A DNA stretch of 64,000 nucleotides from Alteromonas sp. BMJM2 (GTDB lineage Bacteria > Pseudomonadota > Gammaproteobacteria > Enterobacterales > Alteromonadaceae). A model generated the notes under the pieces. That model made no database searches, had not been told where the DNA came from, and saw only the letters and a program-made list of their open reading frames with translations. Each line of letters opens with the position of its first letter. Position 1 is the stretch's first letter. Both the position numbers and the translations under genes were made by a program. Location: the NCBI RefSeq assembly GCF_027257845.1, contig NZ_JAPVOT010000008.1:1-64000 (forward strand), given 5' to 3'. Shown in pieces: positions 17,712 through 27,805 of the stretch.

Positions 17712-18443
17712 CTATCGCTTAAGGGCAACAATAGAGGTGAAGTTGTAGCACTTAAACCACATCACTACCTCATCAAAGCCAGCATTGCTTAGCCTTTGCT
17801 CATGCTCTGCATACGTATCGGTCAACATGACCTTTTCTAGCGAGGCACGTTTTTGGCTGACTTCTAACTCGCTGTAGCCATTATTGCGCTTGAATTGATG
17901 ATGTAAGTCGATTAAAAGTTCATTTCCAGCCACTGAAGGGTGGCGAATTTTTTCAGATAAAACCAGTATGCCCCCAGGGTTCAAGCCGTCAAAAATTCGT
18001 TTAAGCAGACTCCCCCTATCCGCAGGGGGAATAAATTGCAAAGTGAAATTCATTATCACCATAGAAGCGTTTTCTATTTGGATATCCTGCGCCATTCCTT
18101 GTTCAACCCTAATAGGGTTTGGCAGTGAAAAGGTTTGTACAATCCGCTTGCAGCGGTCAACCATTGCCTCAGAGCTATCAATACCGATAATCTCACACAC
18201 TTTATTTTCTGTTGCTCTCGCCACCGATAAACTAGCAGCGCCAAGAGAGCAGCCCAAGTCATAAACACGGCTACCATTGGTCACCTTCATTGCAGCAAGT
18301 TCACCGATAGCGTGAATTATAGATTCATAGCCGGGCACCGAGCGTTGGATCATATCTGGAAACACATCAACCACTGACTCATCAAATTTAAAGTCGGTGA
18401 CTTTGTTCAGCGGGGCGGCAAAAATGTTGTCGTGTTTCTTCAC
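17712..18443 (-). CDS. cmoA: Carboxy-SAM synthase
   Basis: Converts SAM and prephenate to carboxy-S-adenosylmethionine, the donor used by CmoB. Family blocks are FDESVVDVFPDMIQRSVPGY, VYDLGCSLGAASLS, ENASMVIMNFTLQF and NNGYSELEVSQKR. I place the start at GTG 18443 (243 aa; reads MKKHDNIFAAPL), which aligns with the known N-terminus of the E. coli protein (247 aa). The frame has an in-frame ATG at 18503, adding 20 residues, but those lie outside the family's usual length. The choice between them is not certain; the rest of the call is firm. Confidence 0.93.
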   Translation of the reverse strand: MKKHDNIFAAPLNKVTDFKFDESVVDVFPDMIQRSVPGYESIIHAIGELAAMKVTNGSRVYDLGCSLGAASLSVARATENKVCEIIGIDSSEAMVDRCKRIVQTFSLPNPIRVEQGMAQDIQIENASMVIMNFTLQFIPPADRGSLLKRIFDGLNPGGILVLSEKIRHPSVAGNELLIDLHHQFKRNNGYSELEVSQKRASLEKVMLTDTYAEHEQRLSNAGFDEVVMWFKCYNFTSIVALKR

Positions 18444-18616
18444 GTATTTCTCTTGGTTACGAATCTGGACATACAATTTTACCGTTTGAAACGGAAATGC
18501 CAAACCAAAACGTAAAATATATACTGAATTTACAGGTTTTTTACGGATTAGGGGTTTTAGTCACTAGTCTAAAGTATTAATCTATACTCATATTATAAAA
18601 AGGACGTAGTACGTTA

Positions 18617-19252
18617 ATGACTAGAATCTTAATTGCAGACGATCATCCGTTGTTTCGAGAAGCATTGAGTGGTGCGCTTACCCCTTATTTCGAAAATGCT
18701 CAAATCGTCGAAGCGGAAAGTCTTGAGACTGCTCAAGACAGACTTAGCGAGTATGATGATATTGAGCTGGTACTGCTCGATTTGAATATGCCAGGTGGCG
18801 AGTATTTCAATGGCTTAATTACCTTGAGAGAGCAATACCCGAATATCCCGGTAGGTGTTATCTCTGGTAGCGACGGCGTCGAAGTTGTTGCTCAGGTAAT
18901 GAGTCTGGGAGCCCAGGGGTTCATCCCTAAGGTATCTGCAACTCGAGAAATCGCTCAAGCTATTGTCGATATGATTGCGGGTAAAAAATGGCTTCCTAGT
19001 GGTATCGCAGAGCAGCTTGAGAAAGTGGATGATGAACTTAAAGTATTGCTACAAAGATTTAGAGAATTAACCCCAAAGCAAATCCAAGTACTCTCATACT
19101 TGCGTGCAGGTCTTATGAACAAGCAAATCGCGCATGAGATGAACGTAACAGAAGCTACTATTAAAGCGCACATCAGTGCAATACTTCGCAAGCTAGAAAT
19201 TAATACACGCACCCAAGCAGTACTGTTAATGGATAAGCTTCAGCTTAGCTAA
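18617..19252 (+). CDS. NarL/LuxR-type response regulator
   Basis: Two-domain transcription regulator of 211 aa. The receiver domain has the acidic pair Asp8-Asp9, phospho-acceptor Asp55 in LLDLNMPGG, a Ser/Thr position in GVISGS, and Lys in FIPKVSA. The C-terminal helix-turn-helix spans about 148-205 with LTPKQIQVLSYLRAGLMNKQIAHEMNV split across the first helices, then EATIKAHISAILRKL. No histidine kinase gene is adjacent, so it is an orphan regulator here. Its targets are unknown. It is transcribed away from cmoA. Confidence 0.92.
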   Translation: MTRILIADDHPLFREALSGALTPYFENAQIVEAESLETAQDRLSEYDDIELVLLDLNMPGGEYFNGLITLREQYPNIPVGVISGSDGVEVVAQVMSLGAQGFIPKVSATREIAQAIVDMIAGKKWLPSGIAEQLEKVDDELKVLLQRFRELTPKQIQVLSYLRAGLMNKQIAHEMNVTEATIKAHISAILRKLEINTRTQAVLLMDKLQLS

Positions 19253-19350
19253 TATAAGCGCTAACAAACGAGCTGAAAAGCGCGCGGCTAGTGTGTAAAT
19301 TAAAATGAAAACAAAGCTAACTTAGCGTCAGCCCACTAGCGAAGCAATTT

Positions 19351-19382
19351 AAAAAAAACCGAACTTTACGTTCGGTTTTTTT
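19351..19382 (+). terminator. Rho-independent terminator of the response regulator gene
   Basis: CCGAAC (19359-19364) pairs with GTTCGG (19370-19375) around TTTAC, flanked by eight A and at least seven T. It can work in both directions. Confidence 0.88.
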
Positions 19383-19450
19383 ATGCCTTTCACGTTTTGC
19401 CTAAAACTTTTTGTCTTAAGTAAGGACAGGCATTAAATCAAAGACACAAA

Positions 19451-19473
19451 AAGGCCGCTGTAGTAGCGGCCTT
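19451..19473 (-). terminator. Rho-independent terminator of fadE
   Basis: AAGGCCGCT (19451-19459) pairs with AGCGGCCTT (19465-19473) with a 5-base loop. On the minus strand it is followed by TTTTGTG. It lies 32 bases past the fadE stop. Confidence 0.82.
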
Positions 19474-19504
19474 GTTCTTTCAACGAAATAGTTAAAGCAA
19501 TAGA

Positions 19505-21967
19505 CTATGCAGCCTTGCCACCTCGTTTCTTCGCGGCACTTGTCGAATTTATCTTAGCCACAAGTTCCTCGTGGTCAAAGTCGTCAACATTGATAGTGCG
19601 CAGCCTTCCTGCTTCCGTTTTGTGCAGTAACTCGGCCTCAGCTTTATCGATAATACCTTCAGCTAACGCTTCATCTGCTAAAACGTCTAAACGAGTAAAT
19701 GGAAGTTTTGCTTTCTTGTGCTTACAAATGCGGTCAAACACTGGCTCGCTCAGCAATACATCATCAAGCGTTTGCTCAAGGTCGCCGAAAAGGCTACCGT
19801 CTTCACGGCTTAGATATTGACCATAACCTAGACGGCTACGTGCCGATGACGGCGTCTGAAGCATTTTAGCAATCGCATGTTCAGTTTTATCTGATGGCTT
19901 GCCAACACGACGTCCCACAGGAAGCACCATCACGCGTAACGCTACCGCAATAGCTCTGTTAGGGAAGTTAGCAAGGAAGTCTTCGATAGCCGTTTCTATA
20001 TCGTGCAATGTGTTTTGCATTGCCCAATGTAGAAGAGGAAGGTCTTCTTTTAAACGACCGTCTTCATCGAAGCGCTTCAACGTTGTGCTACCCATGTAGA
20101 TACCGCTTAGAATGTCGCCCAATCGAGCAGACAAACGTTCGCGACGTTTAAGATCGCCACCAAGTACACCCATCGACACATCGGTTAGTAGTGCTAAGTT
20201 TGCACTGTAACCTTGCATTAGCTTGTAATAGCGTGCTGTTTCGTCGGTAAACGGCGCACTGCTGAATGCTCCATTCGTTAGCGAGAACCAAATACTGCGA
20301 ACAGTATTTGCTACCGCAAAACCAATGTGACCAAATACGGCTTTGTCGAAAGCAACAAGTGCGTCTTTCTTATCTTCAATTGCAGCAGCTTGTAGTTCTT
20401 TCAACACAAATGGATGACAGCGCATTGCGCCTTGGCCGAATATCATCATGTTGCGGGTAAGAATATTTGCGCCCTCAACCGTGATTGAAATGGGCACACC
20501 TTGGTACCCACGACCTAGGTAGTTATTGGGCCCAAGCATAACGCCTTTACCACCATGAACGTCCATGGAATCGTCCATGACTTGACGCATTTTTTCCGTC
20601 AAATGGTATTTACATATCGCTGAGATAACAGAAGGCTTCTCGCCAAGGTCTACACCTACCGTAGAAAAGCGGGTTACGCCGTCCATCAGGTAAGCATTAC
20701 CGCCAATGCGAGCTAGCATCTCTTCAACACCTTCCATATGACCAACTGGCATACGGAACTGGCGACGAATTCGCGCATAGGCACCGGTAGCAAGAGACAC
20801 TGACTTAGCACCACCTGCAGCAGAAGACGGTAGGGTAATACAACGACCAACGGACAAGCATTCCATTAGCATACGCCATCCGCGACCAGCCATTGAAGGC
20901 CCACCGATGATGTAGTCAATTGGTACGAAAATATCGTTGCCCTTTACAGGACCATTTTGAAATGGCGTATTAAGTGGGAAGTGACGACGACCAATTTCTA
21001 ACCCCTTCGTATCGCGAGGAATAAGCGCACATGTAATGCCTGGATCGGCATTATCGCCAAGCAAACCGTCTGGATCTTTCAGTTTAAATGCAAGGCCGAT
21101 GACCGTAGCAACTGGTGCAAGGGTGATATAACGCTTGCTGAACGTAAGGCGCATACCTAACACTTCTTCACCATTAAACTCGCCCTTACACACTATACCA
21201 ACATCTGGGATAGCGCCTGCATCTGAGCCCGCCTCTGGACCCGTTAGCGCGAAACATGGAATTTCCTCACCCGCTGCAAGTCTCGGTAAATAGTGGTCTT
21301 GTTGCTCCTTAGTGCCATAGTGCTGTAGCAACTCACCTGGACCTAATGAATTGGGCACACCTACCGTACTTGAAAGGACAGCACTAACACCTGCCAGTTT
21401 CTGTAAAACGCGAGACTGAGCAAATGCTGAAAAATCTAAGCCGCCATATTCTTTCTTGATGATCATAGCGAAGAATTTATGATCTTTAAGGAACTGCCAA
21501 ATTTCAGGAGGAAGATCGGCATCTTTATGGTTGATTTGCCATTCGTCCACCATTGAGCATACTTCTTCGCAGGGGCCATCTAAGAACGCCTGTTCTTCTG
21601 CGGTTAAACGGCCTTTAGGGATACGGTGTAGTTTTTCCCAATCTGGCTTGCCACTGAAAATATCGCCATCCCACCAGACCGTTCCGGCGTCAATGGCTTC
21701 TTGTTCAGTACTCGACATTTCAGGCATTACCTTGCGGTAGAACGCCAATAATTTTTTCGAAATGTGCTGTTGTCTAATATTCGACAGCGTGAAAGGGAGT
21801 GTGAGTGCTAAATACACTACCCAGCCTAGAAGACCTATGTCACCAAAAAAGGTGCCTAAAAGCATAACGCCTGCACCCATGGCAACTGCTGTTACCAAGC
21901 TGGTGCGCTGATAGCTAGCGACTGCTAGTGTTACAACGACCAGTAAAAACCATATAAAATCTGCCAT
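19505..21967 (-). CDS. fadE: Acyl-CoA dehydrogenase FadE
   Basis: FAD-dependent enzyme for the first step of fatty-acid beta-oxidation. At 820 aa it matches the large FadE class (E. coli 814), not the 380-aa short class. Two hydrophobic segments at residues 1-65 suggest membrane association. The dehydrogenase core includes [40 protein letters not shown] and [12 protein letters not shown], and the C-terminal DUF1974 region ends with a Lys/Arg-rich tail. The gene stands alone. A FadR-like operator lies about 110 bases upstream of the start, consistent with control by long-chain acyl-CoA. Confidence 0.95.
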   Translation of the reverse strand: MADFIWFLLVVVTLAVASYQRTSLVTAVAMGAGVMLLGTFFGDIGLLGWVVYLALTLPFTLSNIRQQHISKKLLAFYRKVMPEMSSTEQEAIDAGTVWWDGDIFSGKPDWEKLHRIPKGRLTAEEQAFLDGPCEEVCSMVDEWQINHKDADLPPEIWQFLKDHKFFAMIIKKEYGGLDFSAFAQSRVLQKLAGVSAVLSSTVGVPNSLGPGELLQHYGTKEQQDHYLPRLAAGEEIPCFALTGPEAGSDAGAIPDVGIVCKGEFNGEEVLGMRLTFSKRYITLAPVATVIGLAFKLKDPDGLLGDNADPGITCALIPRDTKGLEIGRRHFPLNTPFQNGPVKGNDIFVPIDYIIGGPSMAGRGWRMLMECLSVGRCITLPSSAAGGAKSVSLATGAYARIRRQFRMPVGHMEGVEEMLARIGGNAYLMDGVTRFSTVGVDLGEKPSVISAICKYHLTEKMRQVMDDSMDVHGGKGVMLGPNNYLGRGYQGVPISITVEGANILTRNMMIFGQGAMRCHPFVLKELQAAAIEDKKDALVAFDKAVFGHIGFAVANTVRSIWFSLTNGAFSSAPFTDETARYYKLMQGYSANLALLTDVSMGVLGGDLKRRERLSARLGDILSGIYMGSTTLKRFDEDGRLKEDLPLLHWAMQNTLHDIETAIEDFLANFPNRAIAVALRVMVLPVGRRVGKPSDKTEHAIAKMLQTPSSARSRLGYGQYLSREDGSLFGDLEQTLDDVLLSEPVFDRICKHKKAKLPFTRLDVLADEALAEGIIDKAEAELLHKTEAGRLRTINVDDFDHEELVAKINSTSAAKKRGGKAA

Positions 21968-22077
21968 ACATCACTCCTGAAAGGCCTTGAACAATATGCT
22001 TGTCTGAAATTTTTAACGATGACGCTTAGCTTACTTGTGAACAGTTGACTAAACCTACGTTCTTTTAACCACTTTTT

Positions 22078-22091
22078 GAGGTCAGACCAGC
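22078..22091 (-). promoter_or_regulatory. FadR-like operator upstream of fadE
   Basis: On the minus strand the site reads GCTGGTCTGACCTC. The known FadR palindrome of gammaproteobacteria is close to CTGGTCNGACCAG. The left half and centre match exactly; the last two positions do not. Position about 110 bases before fadE supports the call. No experimental data. Confidence 0.55.
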
Positions 22092-22259
22092 ATGCCCTAA
22101 ACCTATTATTTAATAGCCGAAAGATCAAGATTTTTACATGAATAATCTTTCAATCACCGCGTAAATAATAGGAGGCTATGTTAAGTATAGCGGTTGCGAG
22201 AAAAATCAGATCAAAAGCCAGAGTGACATTAAAGTAATGATAGAGGGAATCTGTAGAAA

Positions 22260-22280
22260 AAGGCCGTAAGTAACGGCCTT
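22260..22280 (-). terminator. Terminator after the purM-purN-DUF3108 operon
   Basis: AAGGCCGT (22260-22267) pairs with ACGGCCTT (22273-22280), loop AAGTA, followed on the minus strand by TTTCTAC. Placed 65 bases beyond the last gene of the operon. Confidence 0.75.
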
Positions 22281-22344
22281 ATAAATAGGAAAGGGGGGCG
22301 TTAGAATGCCATTTACAAAGCCTAGTCGCTGTTAATGCGCACAA

Positions 22345-23097
22345 CTATAGTGTTTCAAATGCCTTCAATTTGATATCGCCTTGTTCTTCGCCTTCTTTAA
22401 ATTGTTGTAACCTAACTAGTGCATAATTTAAAGATGGGGCAAACCAAGCAAAGGTTTCACGTTTCTTAGAATCGCGAATAAGTTTTACTTTTACTGTTTT
22501 CAAATCCCCATAGGGTAAGCTCAACATTTCTTCATCTAAAACCTCAACACCGTATTGCCTATGTTGTCCACGATAATTAATGAAGTCGTAAGTCAATGAC
22601 GTTTCGCCTTTAGCCAGTTGTTTAGCTAAATCTAGACGGTAAATTTGATTATCAAACTCGCCGTCCCACTCAAAGACATCGCCATTATCAACAGTAATCT
22701 TGCCGTTTCCCTGCTGGCTAAACACTACTTCTAAAGACTTATCTGGCCCAGTACCCGAGCGACTGTAGTAGTACTCTGAAGGCACGATATTATCATCTTG
22801 AATTAAAAATATAGAATGTTCGCTACGTTTATCTGAAAGGAAAAACTTTGACACTTTGGAAGTATAAATAAGCGAATATTTTTCTTCGCCTAATTGGGAG
22901 AGTTCAATGGAAGCTTGACCTACATCATCTCCCCACTTATATGCTGTGTAGGTAGCTTTGTAAGGCTCGATAGGCAGCGATGTATCAGCGAAGGTGTTCG
23001 CTGATACTGCACTCAATGAGATTGATAACGTTGCTAATACGTTTTTCGCCAGCGTATTACTCGCTCGCATAACCTGTTTCTGGAAGCTCTTGCTCAT
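22345..23097 (-). CDS. DUF3108-family periplasmic protein
   Basis: Unknown function. The family is exported and often sits next to purN in marine gammaproteobacteria. A signal peptide is seen if translation starts at Met10 (23070): [20 protein letters not shown], then cleavage near TFA. Start 23097 (250 aa) is also open. Both starts overlap the purN end, by 41 or 14 bases. Family features are YKATYTAYKWG near the N-terminus, PSEYYYSRSG, DFINYRGQHRQYGVEVL and the FAWFAPSLNYALVRL ending. The mature part is predicted to be beta-rich. Co-transcription with purM-purN is likely, but no link with purine synthesis is known. Confidence 0.82.
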   Translation of the reverse strand: MSKSFQKQVMRASNTLAKNVLATLSISLSAVSANTFADTSLPIEPYKATYTAYKWGDDVGQASIELSQLGEEKYSLIYTSKVSKFFLSDKRSEHSIFLIQDDNIVPSEYYYSRSGTGPDKSLEVVFSQQGNGKITVDNGDVFEWDGEFDNQIYRLDLAKQLAKGETSLTYDFINYRGQHRQYGVEVLDEEMLSLPYGDLKTVKVKLIRDSKKRETFAWFAPSLNYALVRLQQFKEGEEQGDIKLKAFETL

Positions 23098-23707
23098 CTA
23101 AGATAGCCTTATTGTCTCGCATCGATAACCTGCCTGCACTAAACCAGTTCAAAACAAGAGGGTAAATGCGCCTTTCTTGCTCCTGAACACGCTCAGCTAA
23201 GTCGCTTGCAACATCATCTTCAAACACTGGCACTCTGCTTTGTATAATAACAGGACCACCGTCGAGCTCAGGTGTTACAAAGTGAACACTAACGCCATGT
23301 TCTGCGTCACCGTTATCGATAGCACGCTGATGTGTGTGTAAACCTTTGTACTTAGGCAACAACGATGGATGAATGTTCACTAATTTTCCAGCGAACGCAT
23401 GAACAAATTCTGGCGTAAGTATTCGCATAAAACCTGCAAGTACCACACAGTCTGCACCGAAGGCCTCAATCTGCGCTCTTAATGCATTATCGTACGAGGC
23501 TCTGTCATCAAATTCGGTATGGTCAAGACAAATGGCATCAATACCAGCATCTGTTGCCCGCTCTAACCCATAGGCATTTGGGCGGTTACTGATAACGCCG
23601 CTCACCACGGCATTAAGTCGGCCGGCAGCAATTGCATCGATAATCGCCTGCAAGTTACTACCATTACCTGAAATGAGTACGCAGAGTTTTGTCACAGTGC
23701 TGCTCAC
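23057..23707 (-). CDS. purN: Phosphoribosylglycinamide formyltransferase
   Basis: Third step of purine synthesis: adds a formyl group from 10-formyl-THF to GAR. The 216-aa protein shows [15 protein letters not shown] at the GAR phosphate site, LAGFMRIL, and the catalytic block [32 protein letters not shown] with the conserved Asp follows. It overlaps purM by four bases (ATGA), so translation is coupled, and overlaps the DUF3108 gene downstream. Confidence 0.96.
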   Translation of the reverse strand: MSSTVTKLCVLISGNGSNLQAIIDAIAAGRLNAVVSGVISNRPNAYGLERATDAGIDAICLDHTEFDDRASYDNALRAQIEAFGADCVVLAGFMRILTPEFVHAFAGKLVNIHPSLLPKYKGLHTHQRAIDNGDAEHGVSVHFVTPELDGGPVIIQSRVPVFEDDVASDLAERVQEQERRIYPLVLNWFSAGRLSMRDNKAILDEQELPETGYASE

Positions 23708-24747
23708 CCGTTTATCTCTACTTGTTCACCGTCGCTATCTTTTGCTTCGATAGTACCAATAAGCCATGCATTCTCACCCTGACTGTTTAGTATTTCTAGT
23801 GAGCTCTCAACATCGCCTTCGTCAACAACAATCACTAAACCAACGCCGCAGTTAAAGGTGCGATACATTTCATGGCGGGTGACATTACCTTGAGTTTGTA
23901 ACCAAGAAAAAATCTCTGGCCATTCCCAAGTGCTTTCGTCAATAACCACTTTTGCATCGTCAGGAAGGACGCGAGGAATATTTTCCCAAAAGCCGCCACC
24001 GGTAATATGGGAGATTGCACTCACTTTAATTTGCTCTAACAGGGTAAGCACAGACTTAACATAGATGCGTGTGGGCTCAAGAAGGTGATCGATAATAGGC
24101 TTGCCGTTTAACTCGGCATCAACGTCGGCTTCACTCACTTCTATAATTTTACGCACTAACGAGTACCCGTTAGAGTGGGGGCCTGATGAGCCCAAGGCTA
24201 TCAACTTTTGCCCTGGCTTAACGGTTGTTCCGTCAATGACGTTTTCTGCTTCAACAACACCCACACAGAATCCAGCAATATCGTAGTCGCCGCCGTGATA
24301 CATTCCAGGCATTTCGGCGGTTTCACCACCAATAAGTGCACAGCCTGCTAGTTCACAGCCTGCGCCAATACCAGTCACTACCGACGCTGCAACATCTATA
24401 TCTAATTTGCCTGTCGCGTAATAATCAAGGAAGAACAGCGGCTCTGCGCCTTGAACAATGAGGTCGTTAACACACATGGCTACTAGGTCGATACCTACGC
24501 CATCATGGCGATTCGCGTCCATAGCCACGCGAAGCTTTGTACCTACGCCATCGGTTCCAGAAACAAGCAGTGGTTTTTTGTATTTAGTAGGTAACTCACA
24601 TAACGCGCCAAAACCACCTAAATTACCTTTTACTTCAGGTCGGTGGGTTTTTTTAGTGACTGATTTGATGCGCTCTACAAGTTGATTTCCCGCGTCAATG
24701 TCTACGCCTGCGTCTTTGTAGCTTAAAGAGGTTTTATTTTCGCTCAC
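23704..24747 (-). CDS. purM: Phosphoribosylformylglycinamidine cyclo-ligase (AIR synthetase)
   Basis: Closes the imidazole ring of AIR using ATP. At 347 aa it matches the family (E. coli 345). Typical segments are [35 protein letters not shown] (ATP site), [34 protein letters not shown] and [18 protein letters not shown]. First gene of the purM-purN-DUF3108 operon; a good sigma-70 promoter lies just upstream. Confidence 0.97.
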   Translation of the reverse strand: MSENKTSLSYKDAGVDIDAGNQLVERIKSVTKKTHRPEVKGNLGGFGALCELPTKYKKPLLVSGTDGVGTKLRVAMDANRHDGVGIDLVAMCVNDLIVQGAEPLFFLDYYATGKLDIDVAASVVTGIGAGCELAGCALIGGETAEMPGMYHGGDYDIAGFCVGVVEAENVIDGTTVKPGQKLIALGSSGPHSNGYSLVRKIIEVSEADVDAELNGKPIIDHLLEPTRIYVKSVLTLLEQIKVSAISHITGGGFWENIPRVLPDDAKVVIDESTWEWPEIFSWLQTQGNVTRHEMYRTFNCGVGLVIVVDEGDVESSLEILNSQGENAWLIGTIEAKDSDGEQVEING

Positions 24748-24783
24748 GGTTGGGCCCTGGAACTAAGAGGTAGAAAACCGCGG

Positions 24784-24812
24784 ATTCTACCAGTTAGTTG
24801 ACACAAGTCCAA
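24784..24812 (-). promoter_or_regulatory. Sigma-70 promoter of purM
   Basis: Minus strand: -35 TTGGAC, 17-base spacer, -10 TAGAAT. Transcription would start about 30 bases before the purM ATG. I see no clear PurR box. Confidence 0.65.
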
Positions 24813-25065
24813 TTTGTAGCGGTGATTTTATCGCCTTTTTTCAGATTATCCTCTTCACGCTCTAGCAGGCGATTAAAATATTTGTTGGTTTAAGGATGAA
24901 ATAAAACCCAATATAAAAGAGAATGGACGTACCGCTGGCATGTTATCGCTATTTTTTTATGGATATTGGCATGTATTCAGTCATTAGTATCAACGCTTGT
25001 TTATAACACAACGTGTTAATACACACTTGAACATCAGGGCGTTGGCAGCAACGTTTTTTGAAAAC

Positions 25066-25125
25066 GGAATTGTGAGCAGGGAATTGTGAGCAATAATTTG
25101 ATAGCAAGCTGCTGATAGCAAACTG
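25066..25125. repeat. Two pairs of direct repeats with 14-bp period
   Basis: GGAATTGTGAGCA at 25066-25078 and 25080-25092; then TGATAGCAA with similar flanks at 25099-25107 and 25113-25121. Each pair is offset by 14 bases. Located upstream of the DUF2066 gene; role unknown. Confidence 0.75.
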
Positions 25126-25206
25126 TTAAGACAAAAATACAGCAAAGATGGAGCATTAACATTGATAATGAGTAGGGCATTCTCACTCGCCGGAACAAAT
25201 AATTTG

Positions 25207-26550
25207 ATGAAACCGTACCATTCTTTATTACTAATGTGTGCAGTCGCTTTTACTCTCGTCTGCGCTTCGTTCGTTGCAAGCGCTACCCAGCGAATAGTGG
25301 TGAATGAAGCGAAGATCCTTGTCGAAGATCAAAGCTCTCGCGCTCAACAAAAAGCAGCCAAACAGGCATTGCGAGAGGTGTTTTTAAAGATGTCTGGGTC
25401 TACTGAATCCCTCAGCAACCCAGGCGTAAAAGCCGCACTATCTTCACCTCAGTCTTTGCTTCGGTCTTATCGCTATTCCTATGAAGGTAGCAAAACCTAT
25501 TATGTTGCTGAATTTGATAGCACTAAAGTAGGTGAGATTCTACAGCGGGAAATGCTGCCACTGTGGGGAGATAGAAGACCTGAAACGTTAATATGGCTAG
25601 CGGTGCAAGATGAAAAAGAGAATAAGGTCATTATTGACGAGTCTGTAGATTTTCCAATCGCAGAGGCACTTAGAACCACGGCTCAAGAAAGAGGTCTACC
25701 GTTGAGCCTTCCTCTCATGGATTTAACTGATAATGTCAATATTACCACTTACGATGTGTGGGCTCGCTTCGTTGAGCCAGTTCGTGAGGCTTCTCGAAGA
25801 TATAGCGTAGATAACATTATTGCCGCGCGTTTATACAAAAACGATTCCACATTTGTTCCAGATTTACCTAATGCTGAGTCTAAGAAGGATCCCAATGCCA
25901 GCGTTAGTGCAAACAGTCATGCCGACAGCATTTCCGGTAGCCATTTGGACAGTAGCGCTAGCTCACTGGAGAATAGTGGCGATATAAGTAATAGTCAGAG
26001 TGAGCAGGTTGATGAAATTCAAAACGGCGCTGCTCAGGGTGTCAATGTAACTAGTGAGGGAGAATTTAAACCAACGATTAAGCCCTTCTCGATGGACGAG
26101 TTTGAAGCACACGCCAAACGTTCAGAAGAAGGAGACTTCGGGCTTGATTGGGTTTTCATCAGCAAAGACAGCGTGAGCTACGGCAGTATCTATGCAGATT
26201 CTCCAACGTTACTTGGAAGCGCATTGATGGAGGCTTACGCGGACTACTTATCGTCGCAGTACGCCGTCGTTGGTATTGATAAAGCTAACCGTGAGGTGCT
26301 TGAAATATCGGTGGCAAATGTTGGAACCATTGAAAGTTATGCTGATGTATCTCGCTATCTTACTACACTGAGTGTGATTGAAAGTGCATCTCTTAAGGCT
26401 CAGCGAGGTACAGTCGCAACGTTTTCCATTACGCTTATTGGTACGACAGAAGACCTTATGAATACGGTTGGCCTCGAAGCAAAACTCAGACCTGTAACTG
26501 ATGCCTACGGCCAGCCTGTAGAAGGTTTCAGTTTCTATTGGAATAATTAA
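25207..26550 (+). CDS. DUF2066-domain exported protein
   Basis: Unknown function. The DUF2066 region covers about residues 30-170 and begins RIVVNEAKILVEDQSSRAQQ. Starting at ATG 25207 gives a clean signal peptide (MKPYHSLLLMCAVAFTLVC, cleavage near ASA), so I prefer it over starts at 25162 or 25168. A Ser/Asn/Asp-rich, low-complexity linker spans about 230-295 and is followed by a second structured part. It sits directly before hda, only 6 bases apart, an arrangement common in gammaproteobacteria, so the two are probably co-transcribed. Confidence 0.85.
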   Translation: MKPYHSLLLMCAVAFTLVCASFVASATQRIVVNEAKILVEDQSSRAQQKAAKQALREVFLKMSGSTESLSNPGVKAALSSPQSLLRSYRYSYEGSKTYYVAEFDSTKVGEILQREMLPLWGDRRPETLIWLAVQDEKENKVIIDESVDFPIAEALRTTAQERGLPLSLPLMDLTDNVNITTYDVWARFVEPVREASRRYSVDNIIAARLYKNDSTFVPDLPNAESKKDPNASVSANSHADSISGSHLDSSASSLENSGDISNSQSEQVDEIQNGAAQGVNVTSEGEFKPTIKPFSMDEFEAHAKRSEEGDFGLDWVFISKDSVSYGSIYADSPTLLGSALMEAYADYLSSQYAVVGIDKANREVLEISVANVGTIESYADVSRYLTTLSVIESASLKAQRGTVATFSITLIGTTEDLMNTVGLEAKLRPVTDAYGQPVEGFSFYWNN

Positions 26551-26556
26551 TTATTT

Positions 26557-27294
26557 ATGCAATTACCTTTGCCCGTGACGCTACCCATTGATAAGAACTT
26601 CGATAGTTTCGTGGGTGATGGTAATGAAGAAATAGTCACCCTGTTAACTGATATTGTCGATGCTTTGCCTAGCTGGCGCACCTCATCGTCATTGGGGCAG
26701 TTAGTCTCTCTTAAACTTCCCCTTGTTACCTTATTGGGCGCGAGCAGTACCGGTAAGAGCCATTTGCTATTTGCGGCATGCCACCAGCTGGCAAATAAAC
26801 AAGTGAGTCATTTGTACCTAAACCTGAATGATTATCGCGCTTGGTCTCGTGATATTTTTGATGGGCTTGAAGGCCTATCTCTCATTGCACTAGACAATGT
26901 TCATGCGATTGCGGGCGATGCTGAATGGGAAGAAGCGTTATTTGATCTACTCAACAGAGTTGTTGAAACACAAGACACACTCGTACTGTGTACCAGTCAT
27001 TTAGGCCCCTCAAACCCGTCCTACTTATTGCCTGATTTACGCTCCCGTTTAGCGTGGGGCGTTATCTATCATATCAACTCGCTTGATGATGGCGGACGAG
27101 AGCAAGCGGTTCGCTTGAGAGCGATAGAAAGAGGTTTAAAGTTATCCGACCAAGCTTTGAGCTTTCTTCTTCATCACAGCCAGCGTGATTTAAACAGCTT
27201 GATGACGCTACTTGGACGTCTTGATACACGTTCACTGCAGGAACAAAAGCGACTATCTGTCGCTATGGTTAAGCGAGAACTAGGAATTCAATAG
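26557..27294 (+). CDS. hda: DnaA inactivator Hda
   Basis: Stimulates ATP hydrolysis by DnaA after replication starts, when bound to the DNA clamp, so limiting re-initiation. The 245-aa AAA+ protein begins MQLPLPV, a textbook clamp-binding motif (QLPLPV, residues 2-7), which fixes the start. Walker A is GASSTGKS (61-68), Walker B-like ALDNVHAIAG, sensor LCTSHLGP and arginine-finger region LRSRLAWG. Follows the DUF2066 gene by 6 bases; the nearby arsC, bepA and perM genes recall the E. coli hda region. Confidence 0.95.
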   Translation: MQLPLPVTLPIDKNFDSFVGDGNEEIVTLLTDIVDALPSWRTSSSLGQLVSLKLPLVTLLGASSTGKSHLLFAACHQLANKQVSHLYLNLNDYRAWSRDIFDGLEGLSLIALDNVHAIAGDAEWEEALFDLLNRVVETQDTLVLCTSHLGPSNPSYLLPDLRSRLAWGVIYHINSLDDGGREQAVRLRAIERGLKLSDQALSFLLHHSQRDLNSLMTLLGRLDTRSLQEQKRLSVAMVKRELGIQ

Positions 27295-27385
27295 CAATCG
27301 TTAACACTTATTGTGATGTGTCAGTCGCGCAGTAGGGCCCGTGATGGTGCGGCGCCCCCATTAATAAGTAGGCAAGTAAAGTATG

Positions 27386-27805
27386 CTACTTCTGTTGCTC
27401 GAAATACTCTTTTTCTTCCTGCATTTCTTCTTTTAGTTTCTTTATACCTAATCCTAGTTCGCGACCTCGTTTTCTTGCAAATGCTGCACAGCCAATAAAC
27501 ATTGTGGTGCACAGCACCAATTCAACGACGCCGTACCAACGCTCTGCCGGCACAGCATAAACTACTGTACAGGCGTGAATAAGATAAAAAAGCACAACGA
27601 AGTTAGCCCACGCATGGGTATAAGGTTTGCCCTTCAATACCCCGCGATACGGCAGTAGCAAAGGAAGTAGGTAAACTAGTACAATAAATGTAGGTGAGTA
27701 TGTATGTACCTTGGTAAATGTGAACTGCCACAATGTGAGCCACACAATGAGTAAGGTGTGGCTAACGAGCGCTAAATAGCGAAAAAATCGCGTATCAGAG
27801 GCCAT
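27386..27805 (-). CDS. DUF2069 membrane protein
   Basis: A 139-aa protein with about four hydrophobic segments and a charged Lys/Glu-rich C-terminus (KKLKEEMQEEKEYFEQQK), facing the cytoplasm by the positive-inside rule. The family segment KGKPYTHAWANFVVLFYLIHA is present. Function unknown. The start overlaps the wrbA end by 11 bases, so it belongs to the arsC-wrbA-DUF2069 operon. Confidence 0.85.
   Translation of the reverse strand: MASDTRFFRYLALVSHTLLIVWLTLWQFTFTKVHTYSPTFIVLVYLLPLLLPYRGVLKGKPYTHAWANFVVLFYLIHACTVVYAVPAERWYGVVELVLCTTMFIGCAAFARKRGRELGLGIKKLKEEMQEEKEYFEQQK

Larger units (their letters stand above)
21968..22344. other. Intergenic region between the pur operon end and fadE
   Basis: 377 bases. 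It holds the terminator of the purM-purN-DUF3108 operon and a FadR-like box (both listed), and must contain the fadE promoter. A 65-codon minus frame here overlaps fadE and is not believed. Confidence 0.7.
24748..25206. other. Divergent intergenic region, purM / DUF2066 gene
   Basis: About 460 bases. Holds the purM promoter (24784-24812) and, closer to the DUF2066 gene, two sets of 14-bp-period direct repeats (25066-25125). No gene is supported. Confidence 0.65.

Noticed and set aside
25066-25092. lac-operator-like half site (GAATTGTGAGC)
   Set aside because: Only one half of the operator is present, in direct rather than inverted copies, and no sugar operon is near.
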